Of a stretch of DNA of 64,000 nucleotides, positions 16,559-24,934 are shown piece after piece. Below the pieces are notes generated by a model, which saw only the letters and a list, made by a program, of their open reading frames with translations, searched no databases and was not told the DNA's origin. Location of the stretch: assembly GCF_007858255.1 (NCBI RefSeq), contig NZ_VFEU01000018.1, forward strand, positions 1-64,000. Direction: 5' to 3'. Positions within the stretch are counted from its first letter, which is position 1. The number at the start of each line of letters is the position of its first letter. Position numbers and translations under genes: made by a program. This DNA is from Pseudomonas rhodesiae (GTDB lineage Bacteria > Pseudomonadota > Gammaproteobacteria > Pseudomonadales > Pseudomonadaceae).

Positions 16559-16892
16559 TTAGCTGTCAATATTTAATCTAATCTGGGCGCCGTCCGGCAG
16601 CTCTTTAATTTGACTGGCTATATCTGCTCTAGATCTCATTCCCTCTACAGCAACAGCCAAGTACAAATTATCCAGCACAAACTCACCACTCAGTACGAAC
16701 GGCACCTTCAATAAAACAAGTAGATCTGCCTCCAGCCACTTGCACGTAGTTACCGTTATCATCAGTGATGCATGCGAACGAGCTAGGGCCGTAGCTTTTT
16801 AATTTTTTTAGCTCTTTTATAAGCTGCGCCTGATTAAAACCAACTATTACAGGACTATTTTCGGCTTCGAGCTTAATATTTACCACCTCCAT
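16559..16892 (-). pseudogene. Frameshifted immunity-protein remnant
   Basis: From ATG 16892 a frame encodes MEVVNIKLEAENSPVIVGF and continues to AGGRSTCFIEG, then stops early at 16683. A second frame overlapping it at 16559-16740 continues as LSGEFVLDNLYLAVAV to LPDGAQIRLNIDS. Together they read as one small acidic cytosolic protein broken by a frameshift near 16700. It directly follows a nuclease-toxin fragment, the order expected of a CDI immunity gene. No specific immunity family was recognised. Confidence 0.5.
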
Positions 16893-16948
16893 GGCACCTA
16901 GCAAGTTGTAGCGCTTTCGATGACTTTGCCCTCTAGTCGTCCTTTTCC

Positions 16949-17074
16949 TTACTCCCCAAACTTATTAAAAAAATAATCGATAAATTCTTGGTCGCTTGTC
17001 TTGCTAGCGGTTCCGCTTTTGACCTCAAGACCATGTAATGTACCGTTTGCATTACGGAATTTCTCTGGGTCTGA
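16949..17074 (-). pseudogene. Orphan toxin fragment with a GLEVKSG nuclease-like motif
   Basis: On the minus strand an open segment ending at TAA 16949-16951 reads DPEKFRNANGTLHGLEVKSG and then TASKTSDQEF and FFNKFGE. The E-x-K of GLEVKSG is the sort of catalytic pair found in PD-(D/E)XK nuclease toxins. Only about 40 residues survive, cut off upstream by the repeat unit at 17084. It is followed by the frameshifted immunity remnant. The nuclease call rests on one short motif. Confidence 0.45.
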
Positions 17075-17083
17075 GCCCTATCC

Positions 17084-17149
17084 CCGCTGCGGGATGGTTG
17101 TGATTTGTTGGACGTAATTGGAAGGAAATTTAATTCGCAGAATTCATAA
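17084..17149 (+). pseudogene. 3' fragment of a repeated small ORF (copy A)
   Basis: The plus-strand text PLRDGCDLLDVIGRKFNS and a stop at 17147-17149 match the C-terminus of the intact 89-residue ORF at 23148-23417. The upstream part is missing, replaced by toxin-remnant sequence from the other strand. This is copy A of three. Confidence 0.6.
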
Positions 17150-17150
17150 T

Positions 17151-17176
17151 AAAAAGTGGGCGGCTTTCAACCGCCC
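17151..17176 (-). terminator. Terminator after a displaced immunity gene (copy A)
   Basis: On the minus strand GGGCGG pairs with CCGCCC across a seven-base loop and is followed by ACTTTTTATT. The same hairpin recurs at 18534-18552. Confidence 0.7.
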
Positions 17177-17290
17177 TACTTGAGAACACCGAAAGTCAAT
17201 AAAAATAGGTAAGTTTTTAAAGAGCGCACATAAAATCAACAATCAAGACATCTTCAATCAAATTGTGCCGCCTAAAATCTCTTGGAAAAT

Positions 17291-17536
17291 TAGGGTTCAG
17301 ACCACTATTCTTCTATTAGTAAACCCTAGGACGGCGAGCCATCTAAACCCCTAAGTGGATAAGAGCTTTCAGCTTCGCCGCCTATCACAGACCAACTAAA
17401 TAGAATAACTGATTACAAAAATAAATCATATTTTTAAAGAGCAACTCTGCTGAACTCCAAAAAACGCGACCCCGTAGAATTCAAAAAAACTGCCCTCTCA
17501 TATCGCCCCCAACCACCCAGACATTTTTCCGCCAGT
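17291..17536. other. AT-rich stretch without a gene
   Basis: About 245 bp of low GC between repeat unit A and an immunity gene, holding a GGTTCAGACCAC half-site near 17289-17302 and another TTTTTAAAGAGC motif at 17431-17442. No frame looks coding. Confidence 0.5.
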
Positions 17537-17962
17537 TCAAAACGTCCTCCTAACATGAACATAATTAACCAACTTACTGTCAATATCATAATGCACAGTT
17601 ACCGCATTCCCTCTCACTAAGAACTCGCACCCCGGACTCGTGGGAGCCCTACCGGGAATTCGAATGGAGGGCACATTACGCAAAGGCGTACCATATTTAG
17701 CAATTGATTCTTCAATTGTTTCAACATCCGCACAAGCAGTTTTAGTTTCATCATCAGCTGGGAAATACTCATCAGAGGCTTGATAATAAACGCGGTATGC
17801 AACAATAACACCGTCACTACCCGCCTGAAAATAGACCCCACACTCCGGCAGTTTTAGGAACTCATCACCCTCAACCTTTACGTACTCGACTATCGACTTA
17901 TCTTCTCTAAACTCCGCAAGAGCATCAATTAACGACACATTTAAGTATTTATTTGGATTCAT
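17537..17962 (-). CDS. Probable CDI immunity protein, unknown family
   Basis: A 141-residue acidic protein starting at ATG 17962; an upstream TTG at 17983 lies inside the toxin. The start overlaps the end of a toxin-like frame (stop TAA at 17949-17951), the usual toxin-immunity arrangement. Composition is low-GC with no signal peptide or membrane segment, consistent with a cytosolic neutraliser. No named family was recognised; it appears intact although its toxin has been rearranged. Confidence 0.65.
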   Translation of the reverse strand: MNPNKYLNVSLIDALAEFREDKSIVEYVKVEGDEFLKLPECGVYFQAGSDGVIVAYRVYYQASDEYFPADDETKTACADVETIEESIAKYGTPLRNVPSIRIPGRAPTSPGCEFLVRGNAVTVHYDIDSKLVNYVHVRRTF

Positions 17963-18390
17963 ATTTAAGCCCCATTTCTTCAAATAACCTTTTGTTTAAT
18001 TCGTGAATTTGATTTCGCGTATTGTCTATTTTACTAGCCGACCATCCTTCGTTCTTCCACACAGGCATCCAAGTGTCTATATCCGCTTCCGCGGCCTTAT
18101 AAAGATCGGAGCCATCTAGCTTTATTTTTTCTGAATTATTTCTTCCGCCGAAAGTGTCTTCAAATCCCCAACGTAGAACGTGTGCCCCACGTCCACCGTC
18201 AGGTTGAAGGTCTGGCCCACCGGCAAGTAAAGCTCCAGCGACTCCACTTCAGAGGACGTGTTGTCCGTATCGCCATCAGCCAGGGATTGAAGTTGCTCTC
18301 CCGGTTTAAGATCGATAACCGGGATGAAGTCGCGCTTGGCCGGAACATAGAACGGGTGACCCGGCGTGACTAGCAGGGTTTCGCCCTCAG
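17949..18390 (-). pseudogene. Orphan toxin piece with pretoxin-HINT domain
   Basis: On the minus strand, 18385 down to about 18150 reads EGETLLVTPGHPFYVPAKRD and then GQTFNLTVDVGHTFYVGDL. This is the pattern of the pretoxin HINT (intein-like) domain placed before toxins in polymorphic-toxin proteins. A different frame from about 18190 reads GFEDTFGG and DLYKAAEADIDTWMPVW to EEMGLKYESK, ending at 17949. The two parts are not in one frame and the N-terminal exoprotein is gone, so this is a fragment. The toxin activity itself is unidentified. Confidence 0.6.
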
Positions 18391-18391
18391 C

Positions 18392-18528
18392 TATCGTATT
18401 CGCGCGGTGACGCAGTTTTGGAGAACTTGGCGTTTCGAGAGGAAATCAGCAGTGATGCCGTTGTGCTACATGATTTCGCGCTGCTGCTGGCTATACCGCT
18501 GCGGGATGGTTGTGATTTTTTGGATGTA
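18392..18528 (+). pseudogene. 3' fragment of the repeated small ORF (copy B)
   Basis: Plus-strand text equivalent to RIRAVTQ, LENLAFRE, SSDAVVLHDFALLLAIPL and RDGCDFLDV matches residues about 29-82 of the intact ORF at 23148. One frameshift lies near 18418. After GCDFLDV the frame runs on into the shared hairpin region, so the normal end is lost. Confidence 0.6.
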
Positions 18529-18670
18529 AAAGTGGGCGGCTTTCAACCGCCCTACTTGACAACACCTAAACTCAATAAAATGAGGTAAGTTTTAAAGAGC
18601 GCATATATAAAACTAACAACCTAGACATTTTCAATCAAATCGTGCCACCTAAAACCACTTGGAAATCACC
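18493..18670. repeat. Direct repeat unit B of the CDI graveyard
   Basis: Second copy of the 17084-17290 unit with the same order of parts: PLRDGCD coding end, GGGCGG hairpin, TTTTAAAGAGC, and immunity-gene 3' end on the minus strand. Confidence 0.65.
18534..18552 (-). terminator. Terminator after a displaced immunity gene (copy B)
   Basis: GGGCGG/CCGCCC hairpin followed on the minus strand by ACTTTTACA; same element as at 17158-17176. Confidence 0.65.
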
Positions 18671-18890
18671 ATCTAAATCATCGAAACAAACTTCATAATC
18701 AAGTACAGCCAACCGCTCTGTCAACGACTCGATAATTTTCTCAACAATATTAATATCAATTTTCTTTTACGATAGATTTCAGCAAACTCTTTATACGCAG
18801 CCGCACCTTCTTGCAAGAAACCCAGAAGCGGAAACCGCTTCAATTTATCCGGTAATGACTGCCATGTGCTTTGATTAGCTTCCCTCTAGA
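18635..18890 (-). pseudogene. Frameshifted immunity-gene remnant
   Basis: Minus-strand text STWQSLPDKLKRFPLLGFLQ then EGAAAYKEFAEIYRK runs into a frameshift near 18767. The shifted frame continues DINIVEKIIESLTERL, DYEVCFDDLDGDFQVV and LGGTI with a stop at 18635-18637. The same final residues occur at 17258-17284, so this gene type was duplicated. It looks like a decayed CDI immunity gene whose toxin has been lost. Confidence 0.5.
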
Positions 18891-19238
18891 AAGACAAACT
18901 TGCATTATTGTTGGAAAATGCAGGTTCATCTTTAAAAGCTCAAAATTTTTCGGTCACGTCATCCAATGCCCGTGCGGACTCAACAATGGATTTCCATCTA
19001 GAACCTTACCTACAACTCTTTCTCAAGTAAAATTTATAAAGTACTCGGTACTCCTTACCTTCTTCGTGGATGTCCCAATTTCCTAACCACCTGCTTAGAA
19101 AAATCAAACAGGTGAAAATAAATTATTTTTAAAGAGCTCAATCCCTACAATTTTCCAAAAGATATCAAAAAAAAAACAAAGGAAACTGACGCGATGTCGC
19201 TCTAAAATTTAAATCCACTATGACCTCAATTACGCATT
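18891..19238. other. AT-rich stretch without a gene
   Basis: About 350 bp of low-GC sequence between two immunity modules. It contains a TTTTTAAAGAGC motif at 19126-19137 and short frames only; the 71-residue plus-strand frame at 18871 has no ribosome site or conserved text. Probably decayed module DNA. Confidence 0.5.
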
Positions 19239-19811
19239 CTACCTCTTTACCAAAGTCATCCAGTGCTCGTATGTCTCTCGAAGTCGGCTTCCACTTCTGG
19301 AGCCATCGGCGATCCCGCATGCGAATGCATTAGAAACTCTTACAGGATTTGTAGGTAGTAAGCCTGGACCAGATATGACAGGCTGGCCATAATCTGCCTC
19401 TTTTTTGCTGCCTCTTAATTGACCCCAACTGAGCTCTGGATTATTTCTAACGGCAACATCTCCGTAATACATACCAACCATAACAGCCAATGACTTTTCT
19501 TGATCCGACAGGGGGTCAGCGTCGAACTTATCCACGCCACTCAGAAAATTCTCCTCAACGTGGTCATCTTTTAGGGTTGGATGTTTTGTAGTAATTACGA
19601 AAAAAAGCCACTCACCTAGCAAACCCAGCGACGCAGGTGAGAAATCCGCACTCCAGCCTTCATATCCAGGGGTCTGCCAAACGGTGTGAATCAACTCATC
19701 CAAACAGTAAGGTTTGTTAAGCATGAACCATTCATAAAAAGCATCTCTATCTTTGTCGCTCATAGATACAAATGCTGTTGTAACTGGCGAATAGGCTATT
19801 GTGAACTTCAT
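19239..19811 (-). CDS. Immunity protein for the displaced CdiA-CT nuclease
   Basis: A 190-residue acidic protein beginning at ATG 19811, three bases after the natural stop (19814-19816) of the neighbouring toxin. No signal peptide or transmembrane segment. Text such as SLGLLGEWLFFVITTKH near residue 62 and a Gly/Ser-rich C-terminus gave no family. It is intact, whereas its toxin gene is frameshifted. The role follows from position in the CDI module. Confidence 0.7.
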   Translation of the reverse strand: MKFTIAYSPVTTAFVSMSDKDRDAFYEWFMLNKPYCLDELIHTVWQTPGYEGWSADFSPASLGLLGEWLFFVITTKHPTLKDDHVEENFLSGVDKFDADPLSDQEKSLAVMVGMYYGDVAVRNNPELSWGQLRGSKKEADYGQPVISGPGLLPTNPVRVSNAFACGIADGSRSGSRLRETYEHWMTLVKR

Positions 19812-19813
19812 GA

Positions 19814-22800
19814 TTAATGCACCTTTATCTTAATACCGGCTTCGGACAACGCTTTTTCTAGTGCCGCTGCGGGTCCAACACGGCCTGTAACGGGACTTCT
19901 GAAGAAGTTCCATGTTACCCCATTGACCAAGCCGCGTCTCAACAACAGCGTCCTTAGCAACTTGCAACGCTGTATTTGCATCAAGCGATGTGTATCCGAC
20001 CTTAGATTCATAAGCAATACTACCTGGAGCTAGTTGATCAACAACACGAGCGCCCTGCGTTGTTTGAAAGGTTACCTGAGGTTGCCCCCCTAGAGATTTC
20101 AGTGCTTCCTCCCCAATTCTTCCCGTTACTCCAATTTCCAGCGACGGATTAGGTGAAACGATTCGCGTTGAGCTCTCTACTGTAAGCGTGTAGTAGTTAC
20201 CGTTGCCACCCAGGTAGATCTGATTGCCGCTGCTGTCAAGCGTTCCGGTGGCTTTGTAAATTCCTCCACCGGGGCCTGTCACCACGCCGTCCGCCCCCTG
20301 CGTGTACCCTTTGGGAACACTGAAGCTCGCATCATTTGCAGCAGGCTTGCCGGTGCCTACAACTTTCGTCTCTCCGAACACCAAGCCTGAAGAAGATCCT
20401 TTTGTATCTTTTAAATACTTTATCGCTTTCTCAAGCTGGACCAATCCAGCGGGATCGACCTCTCCCGGCAACCGGGACCTAGGCTCAACCTTACCACCAC
20501 CAGTTGCACCTCCACTTAACAAAGCCAGCCGATCCATTGACGGCCCCCAGTCGGCAATCTGTTTCGCCAGATGCCCTGCCACGAGGACAGAACGACTAAT
20601 GAGCTCGGTTTTATACCCTTCACATACCGCTGTTTGGCACTCAATCGACATCAATTCATCAAGCGCAACAATAACGCCCGGGAGTTTATCTTTCGCTAAC
20701 ATGGAACTGGTGATACTGAGCGCATTCTCCGTATTATAAATACTTTCTTCATTATAACGCTCGTTACTCCATTTATTCTCTTGACATCTTCCATCTTTTC
20801 CAAAGCTTTTCATATCTGACGCAAAAGACTTGACATCCGAATGTTCAAGATAGTTATAAACTGTACCTTGCTGTGCTACCCACCCAGCAACCTCCTGATC
20901 CTTGGCATCGCCACCTAACTCTGCTGCCGCTGTCATTCCTATTAGTTGCGAGGTCATCGCTAGCACGCGGTCATGTGCCTCGCCAGGAAACATTTCAGCG
21001 CCAAATGTCTGTATTAGTGCTTTGTTCGCACCTGCCGCGATGGCACCCGCTGTAAAATCTCCTCCAGCGGCTTCTGCTATCAACCCACCAACTATCGCAT
21101 GTACAGCAACTTTCGTACTTAGGCCCGTACCGCTTAACTCTGTGCCCACATGTTCATAAATCACTCCAGAAAGAACGCTGGCTGTCAGATCGATTGCTGC
21201 TTGACCAACATTTTTTGTAAAACTGCCGCCGTTCGTGACTGTCCTTAAGGCAGAATTAACAGCAAGTTGCCGCCCTAAATCTGAAGTTGTAAGGCTACCC
21301 GTTACACCAGCGAATTTAGCAATTGCACCACTCAGCCCCGCAATTGCATACCCTTTAATACTATCTTCAGAGGTAACATCTTTGGCAATGTCTGAAATAT
21401 TACCCCGATTATTTATAGTACTTGTCGCACCTTTTACTGCCACGGCGGTGACAACAGAGTTAGCAACAAGTCCGGTTGTGGTCGTGGACGCGGCGCCCAC
21501 AAGGCCAGCCCCCGCTCCCCAAGTGAAATATGTAACGATGATTGCAATAACTAACGCAGCGCCTCCACCGAGGCTGGAGTGGTCGTACTTAAAGCTATCG
21601 TGAACCTCCTGAACCCTGCGCCAATCTACGTCCCCACGTTTCTCAGCCTCTTTCAGCCAAGCCAACTGCGGATCTGCCTTCACCATTGCATCAATGGCCT
21701 GACTAACCGTTTGCTGATCAACATGCGTAACGTCAATCTTCAAGCCATCTACAGCTTTGATAACCACTTGTCCCTGCGCAATCAGCTGGCTCTGGCGCAA
21801 CGTCTCGTCAGTATTTCCTTTGCCTTTGGCGCTGGTCCAAACCAGGCTGTTCTTGCTTTTTTCATGGCTTTCTTGATGTAGATCCTTGACCGCCTCAAAG
21901 GTAATCGCGCCACCGCTATCCAAAGTGATGTCACGGCCGCTCTGAAGCTTGGCAAGTTGATAGGTCTGGTCGCCTCCACTTTTGAGTACCAGATCACCAC
22001 CAGTCTTGATCTCAGTCCCCACATTCGTAACGCGGGTCACCTCATCGCGCTTGGTCTTCTTCGCGCCCCAGCCACCCTTCTCCTTCATGTCGTAAAGGCT
22101 GTAGGTGCTGTTCTGCGCCGCCAACAAACTCAACTTATCCCCGCTATACAGATAAGCCTCATTTCCCGCGCTGATCCTGCTCGCCACGATCGTGGTGTCA
22201 CGCCCGGCCTGGCTGACAAAATCCCCACCCGCCGTCAGTACGCTGGCCACTTGGGTGGTCTGCTCGTCTGCGGTCTTGATGCGTTTCTTGCCGTGCTTTT
22301 CCTTGCCATCGACGTTGTGCATGTCGCTGACGGAGGCGATGTTGAGGTCGCGGCCGGCGGCGATGTTGAGGTCTTTGCCGGCGGTGGCGGTGCTACCGAT
22401 GATGTTGACGTCTTGCCCGGCTTGCATGTTGATGCTGCCGCCCGCCGTGACGCTGGCGGCGAGGTTTTTGACGTCGGTGGTGATGCTGGATTTCTCGCCG
22501 CCGTCGCGGATCTCGTGCTTGACGCTGGTGTCGCTGGCGGCGATGAGGTTGAGGTCGCGGCCTGCGGTGAGGTTGGCGTCGTTGCCCGCTACCAGCGCGC
22601 CTCGGTTGGTGAGGTCGCGGCCAGCGTCCATGGCCAGGTTTTCGCGGGCGACGATGGTGCCGCCGCTGCCGTCGGTGAGGGTGCGCATGCCGACGCCGTC
22701 ACGCACTTGGATAGCAGTGGTATCGTTGGTGATGTCGCCTCGGTGGGCGGTGAGGCTGACTTGCTTGCCGCGAATCTCACCGGCCATGGCGTTGCGGATG

Positions 22801-22872
22801 CTGTCTTGGGCCAGCAGGCTCAGGTTGTTGCCGGCTTCGACCAGGCCGATGGTGTAGATGCTGCCGCTGTGA
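19814..22872 (-). pseudogene. Displaced 3' portion of a second cdiA with a frameshifted nuclease tip
   Basis: About 1000 codons equivalent to the C-terminal third of the main CdiA. It begins around 22872 in mid-protein without a start or signal, runs through FHA-type repeats (to about 21600), a DUF637-like region and a pretoxin region (WVAQQGTVYNYL). It ends in a nuclease-like tip with GRIGEEALKSLGGQ, GARVVDQL and AYESKVGYTSL, a PD-(D/E)XK-like pattern. Near 19918 an extra base shifts the frame: the original ending NGVTWNFFRSPVTG to IKIKVH lies in another frame and stops at 19814. Residues 22447-22692 are identical at DNA level to 30045-30290 in cdiA. It cannot be exported as it stands. Confidence 0.8.
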
Positions 22873-22899
22873 CGCCTTGCACGGTTTTGGGAGAGGGGC

Positions 22900-23147
22900 T
22901 TATAGTCCGGCTGTCGCCCATACGGCGATCAGGTTTGGCGACCTGACAACAGAGTGCAAAAGCAATCCGCTTCATGCAGGTGTTTTTGCACCCGCAAAGC
23001 TGTGCTCGTTATGGCGGCTGTGCGCGGGAGACCTTCGGGTCTGCCGGTTTACTCTGTTGCCGGTTCGCCAACCTGCGTACAGCTGCCACCCATTCGTTTG
23101 GCGACGATTGAGTGGCGGCTTCAACCACCAAAAACAGAGTGTTAAGT
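22900..23147 (+). promoter_or_regulatory. Highly structured leader of the small plus-strand ORF
   Basis: Four successive hairpins are visible: TCGCC/GGCGA (22914-22928), TCAGGT/ACCTGA (22929-22946), GTGCAAAA/TTTTGCAC (22954-22961 with 22984-22991) and AGACC-TTCG-GGTCT (23029-23042). They fill the 250 bases before ATG 23148. I recall similar leaders before small Pseudomonas ORFs, but cannot name an RNA family. It could be a regulatory RNA, a promoter-proximal repeat or a small overlapping ORF; the last has no good start. Confidence 0.45.
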
Positions 23148-23417
23148 ATGAATAGATACATGCCCCTAACCGGCCACGACTGCACCGTCCCAGCGCTGAT
23201 CATCGACACCCAGGCACCTCTCGAAGTCCTTCACGACGCCGCCGTGCACCGCATTCGGGCCGTCACCCAACTGCTGGAAAACCTGGCCTTCCGCGAACAA
23301 CTCAGCAGCGATGCCGTAGTGCTTTCAGACTTCGCCCATTTGCTGGCCATTCCGCTGCGCGATGGGTGTGATTTGCTGGATGTCATCAGTCGCAGGCTGA
23401 ATGCCGATCCGTACTGA
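23148..23417 (+). CDS. Small conserved Pseudomonas-type protein, intact copy of a repeated ORF
   Basis: An 89-residue protein starting at ATG 23148, with no strong ribosome site. Two helical segments are suggested: APLEVLHDAAVHRIRAVTQL (about residues 22-41), then SSDAVVLSDFAHLLAIPL (about 54-71). The general layout resembles small DUF3077/DUF6124-like proteins of pseudomonads, which is an impression only. It runs opposite to the CDI genes and is the intact version of fragments at 17084 and 18392. The repeated association with CDI modules suggests it travels with them. Confidence 0.6.
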   Translation: MNRYMPLTGHDCTVPALIIDTQAPLEVLHDAAVHRIRAVTQLLENLAFREQLSSDAVVLSDFAHLLAIPLRDGCDLLDVISRRLNADPY

Positions 23418-23425
23418 GTTAAAAT

Positions 23426-23455
23426 CGGGCGGCCTTAGTGTCGCCCGCTTTATGC
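23426..23455 (+). terminator. Terminator of the small plus-strand ORF
   Basis: CGGGCG (23426-23431) pairs with CGCCCG (23442-23447), followed by CTTTAT. Confidence 0.65.
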
Positions 23456-23495
23456 GTGAGCAATTCAACTTAATAAACCGGTCCACTTTTTTTCG

Positions 23496-23939
23496 TCATT
23501 TCACGCAGCAAACCTGATCATCCGAAAGATAATAAAGTCCCTCCAGCTTTCCGCAAATGGAAGGAAGACCGAAAACCGGTTCTGAGGCATAAGAAATAGG
23601 CAGCTCGGATCTAATCGAACCGGCAAACTCCGAACTATCCCACGCTGGAGTGACTATACCGCTCCAAAAACTTACTGCGCCTCCCTTATCAGACAATATA
23701 ACAGGCTTTACGTATTCAATTGCGGCATTGAAGTCCCAATATAAATAACCGCGATACACAGCGCCACTTTCACCATGAAAATCAGCTCGAACGATAATCT
23801 GAAAATCTGAGCACGTTTCCTGTTCGGCGAGGGGGCGTACAGTTGATTCATCCTCCACGGTTTCGTCCATCGGAAAAAACCAAACACTACAGCTATCAAG
23901 ATCATCAATCGTTAGCTCATATACTTGTTTGTCCGACAC
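23496..23939 (-). CDS. Orphan immunity-type protein
   Basis: A 147-residue acidic cytosolic protein starting at GTG 23939 with AGGGGG about eight bases upstream. It has clusters of aromatic residues (VYRGYLYWDFN near residue 84) and a C-terminal DDQVCC. No toxin fragment is recognisable upstream within the 110-bp gap to the ComJ-like gene, so it is an immunity gene that has lost its toxin or a gene of unknown origin. Family unknown; context supports CDI immunity. Confidence 0.6.
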   Translation of the reverse strand: MSDKQVYELTIDDLDSCSVWFFPMDETVEDESTVRPLAEQETCSDFQIIVRADFHGESGAVYRGYLYWDFNAAIEYVKPVILSDKGGAVSFWSGIVTPAWDSSEFAGSIRSELPISYASEPVFGLPSICGKLEGLYYLSDDQVCCVK

Positions 23940-24049
23940 AAATCGCCCCCTATGTAATTAAATACAACAAAAGTGGGCAGAATTACTTAATAGGTTTTCA
24001 ACTCTAATTTAAATAAATCTGTCCCTTTTCTACCCATTTCTCCGAATTC

Positions 24050-24523
24050 TTATCCCGCAGGAACCGCATCGATATCAAACTCACCTTGCTCGTCAATTTC
24101 GGCGTCTGCTCTCAACACCTCAAAATCGCAGCCCCCTAAATTCAAATGGACATTTATTTCATACACTCCACTTGAGGAGGGTCTTATAAATTCGACCTGA
24201 AAAGAATAATCTCCTTCAGGCAGTTCTAGAGGAACCGTACTCGAAATACTACCAACCTCAATATTTCTATCTATCACTGAGAAGGGAACTTTAAAGGCCC
24301 GAACCACGGCTGCGCTTATAGCGGGCACTTGTTCGTTGATGAAAAATCTAATTATATGATCCCCTTCATCAATCAAAGCTCTAAAAGAGACACTCCCTAA
24401 CCTCCACGCAAATCCTTGCGCATAACTACGATCACTCCAATCATTATACGGCTGATCAAGCGAACTCAAAAACACGCAAAATTGCGAATAAGACAAATAT
24501 ATACTTTCTCTAAACCTAGCCAT
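24050..24523 (-). CDS. ComJ-like inhibitor, immunity to the NucA/NucB-type toxin
   Basis: A 157-residue protein with YLSYSQFCVFLSSLDQPYND near residue 9, FAWRLGSVSFRALIDEGDH near 38 and PLELPEGDYSFQVEF near 95. These resemble the competence protein ComJ (Nin) family, which inhibits the DNA-entry nuclease NucA in Bacillus. The ATG (24523) overlaps the stop of the NucA/NucB-domain fragment by one base, so the pair keeps the toxin-immunity order. It is the best-supported partner assignment among the displaced modules. Confidence 0.8.
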   Translation of the reverse strand: MARFRESIYLSYSQFCVFLSSLDQPYNDWSDRSYAQGFAWRLGSVSFRALIDEGDHIIRFFINEQVPAISAAVVRAFKVPFSVIDRNIEVGSISSTVPLELPEGDYSFQVEFIRPSSSGVYEINVHLNLGGCDFEVLRADAEIDEQGEFDIDAVPAG

Positions 24524-24783
24524 TAGTCCACCACCTCAATTCTGACTTTCTCGCCATCGGGCAGTCCGCGACATGCATTACCTATACGTGCGCCAGCCCC
24601 CATATTATCTTTCGAGCTTATGGATCTAACACCCGCTCCAGTCCCACCCTCTTTAAACATTGCCGGTGGATACTCATCTAACTGTTTTCCAGGGACCTTA
24701 GGAAGGCCACCAATAGAGTCCTTTCTGTTCCCGGGAGCACCAGGCCTATCAATTGTTAAAAATGTATAACCTCCAATCAGCAC
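24523..24783 (-). pseudogene. NucA/NucB deoxyribonuclease toxin fragment
   Basis: An 86-residue frame with LTIDRPGAPGNRKDS, then QLDEYPPAMFKEGG, then SSKDNMGAGARIGN. These match the core of the NucA/NucB extracellular nuclease domain; DEYP with the following Glu belongs to its active-site region. The domain in intact proteins is about 110 residues, so the beginning is missing and there is no exoprotein attached. A GTG at 24783 could start translation but without a ribosome site. It is followed directly by the ComJ-like inhibitor gene, as expected of a displaced CdiA-CT/immunity module. Confidence 0.75.
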
Positions 24784-24934
24784 GAAAAATGGCTAACCCT
24801 TTGATCTAAAAGTAAACACTTACCCCGGACGGGGGTGCGTGTTGTGTATTGAAATTTTGCTCCTGTTAAGGAGCGAAAACTCATGCTGAAAAAGGGCGTA
24901 TTGAGCAGGTAGACCGTAGGCCGTCGGGTTGGTA

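Larger units (their letters stand above)
17084..17290. repeat. Direct repeat unit A of the CDI graveyard
   Basis: About 200 bp matching the 18493-18670 region with scattered differences: small-ORF 3' end, a GGGCGG hairpin, TTTTTAAAGAGC, and the last codons of an immunity gene (QEILGGTI then stop at 17258-17260 on the minus strand). The copies lie in the same orientation about 1.4 kb apart, so they mark duplication or insertion of whole modules. Confidence 0.65.

Noticed and set aside
22954..23145. A 63-codon plus-strand frame inside the leader
   Set aside because: It overlaps several hairpins, has no ribosome site and shows no known domain, so a structured leader explains the sequence better.
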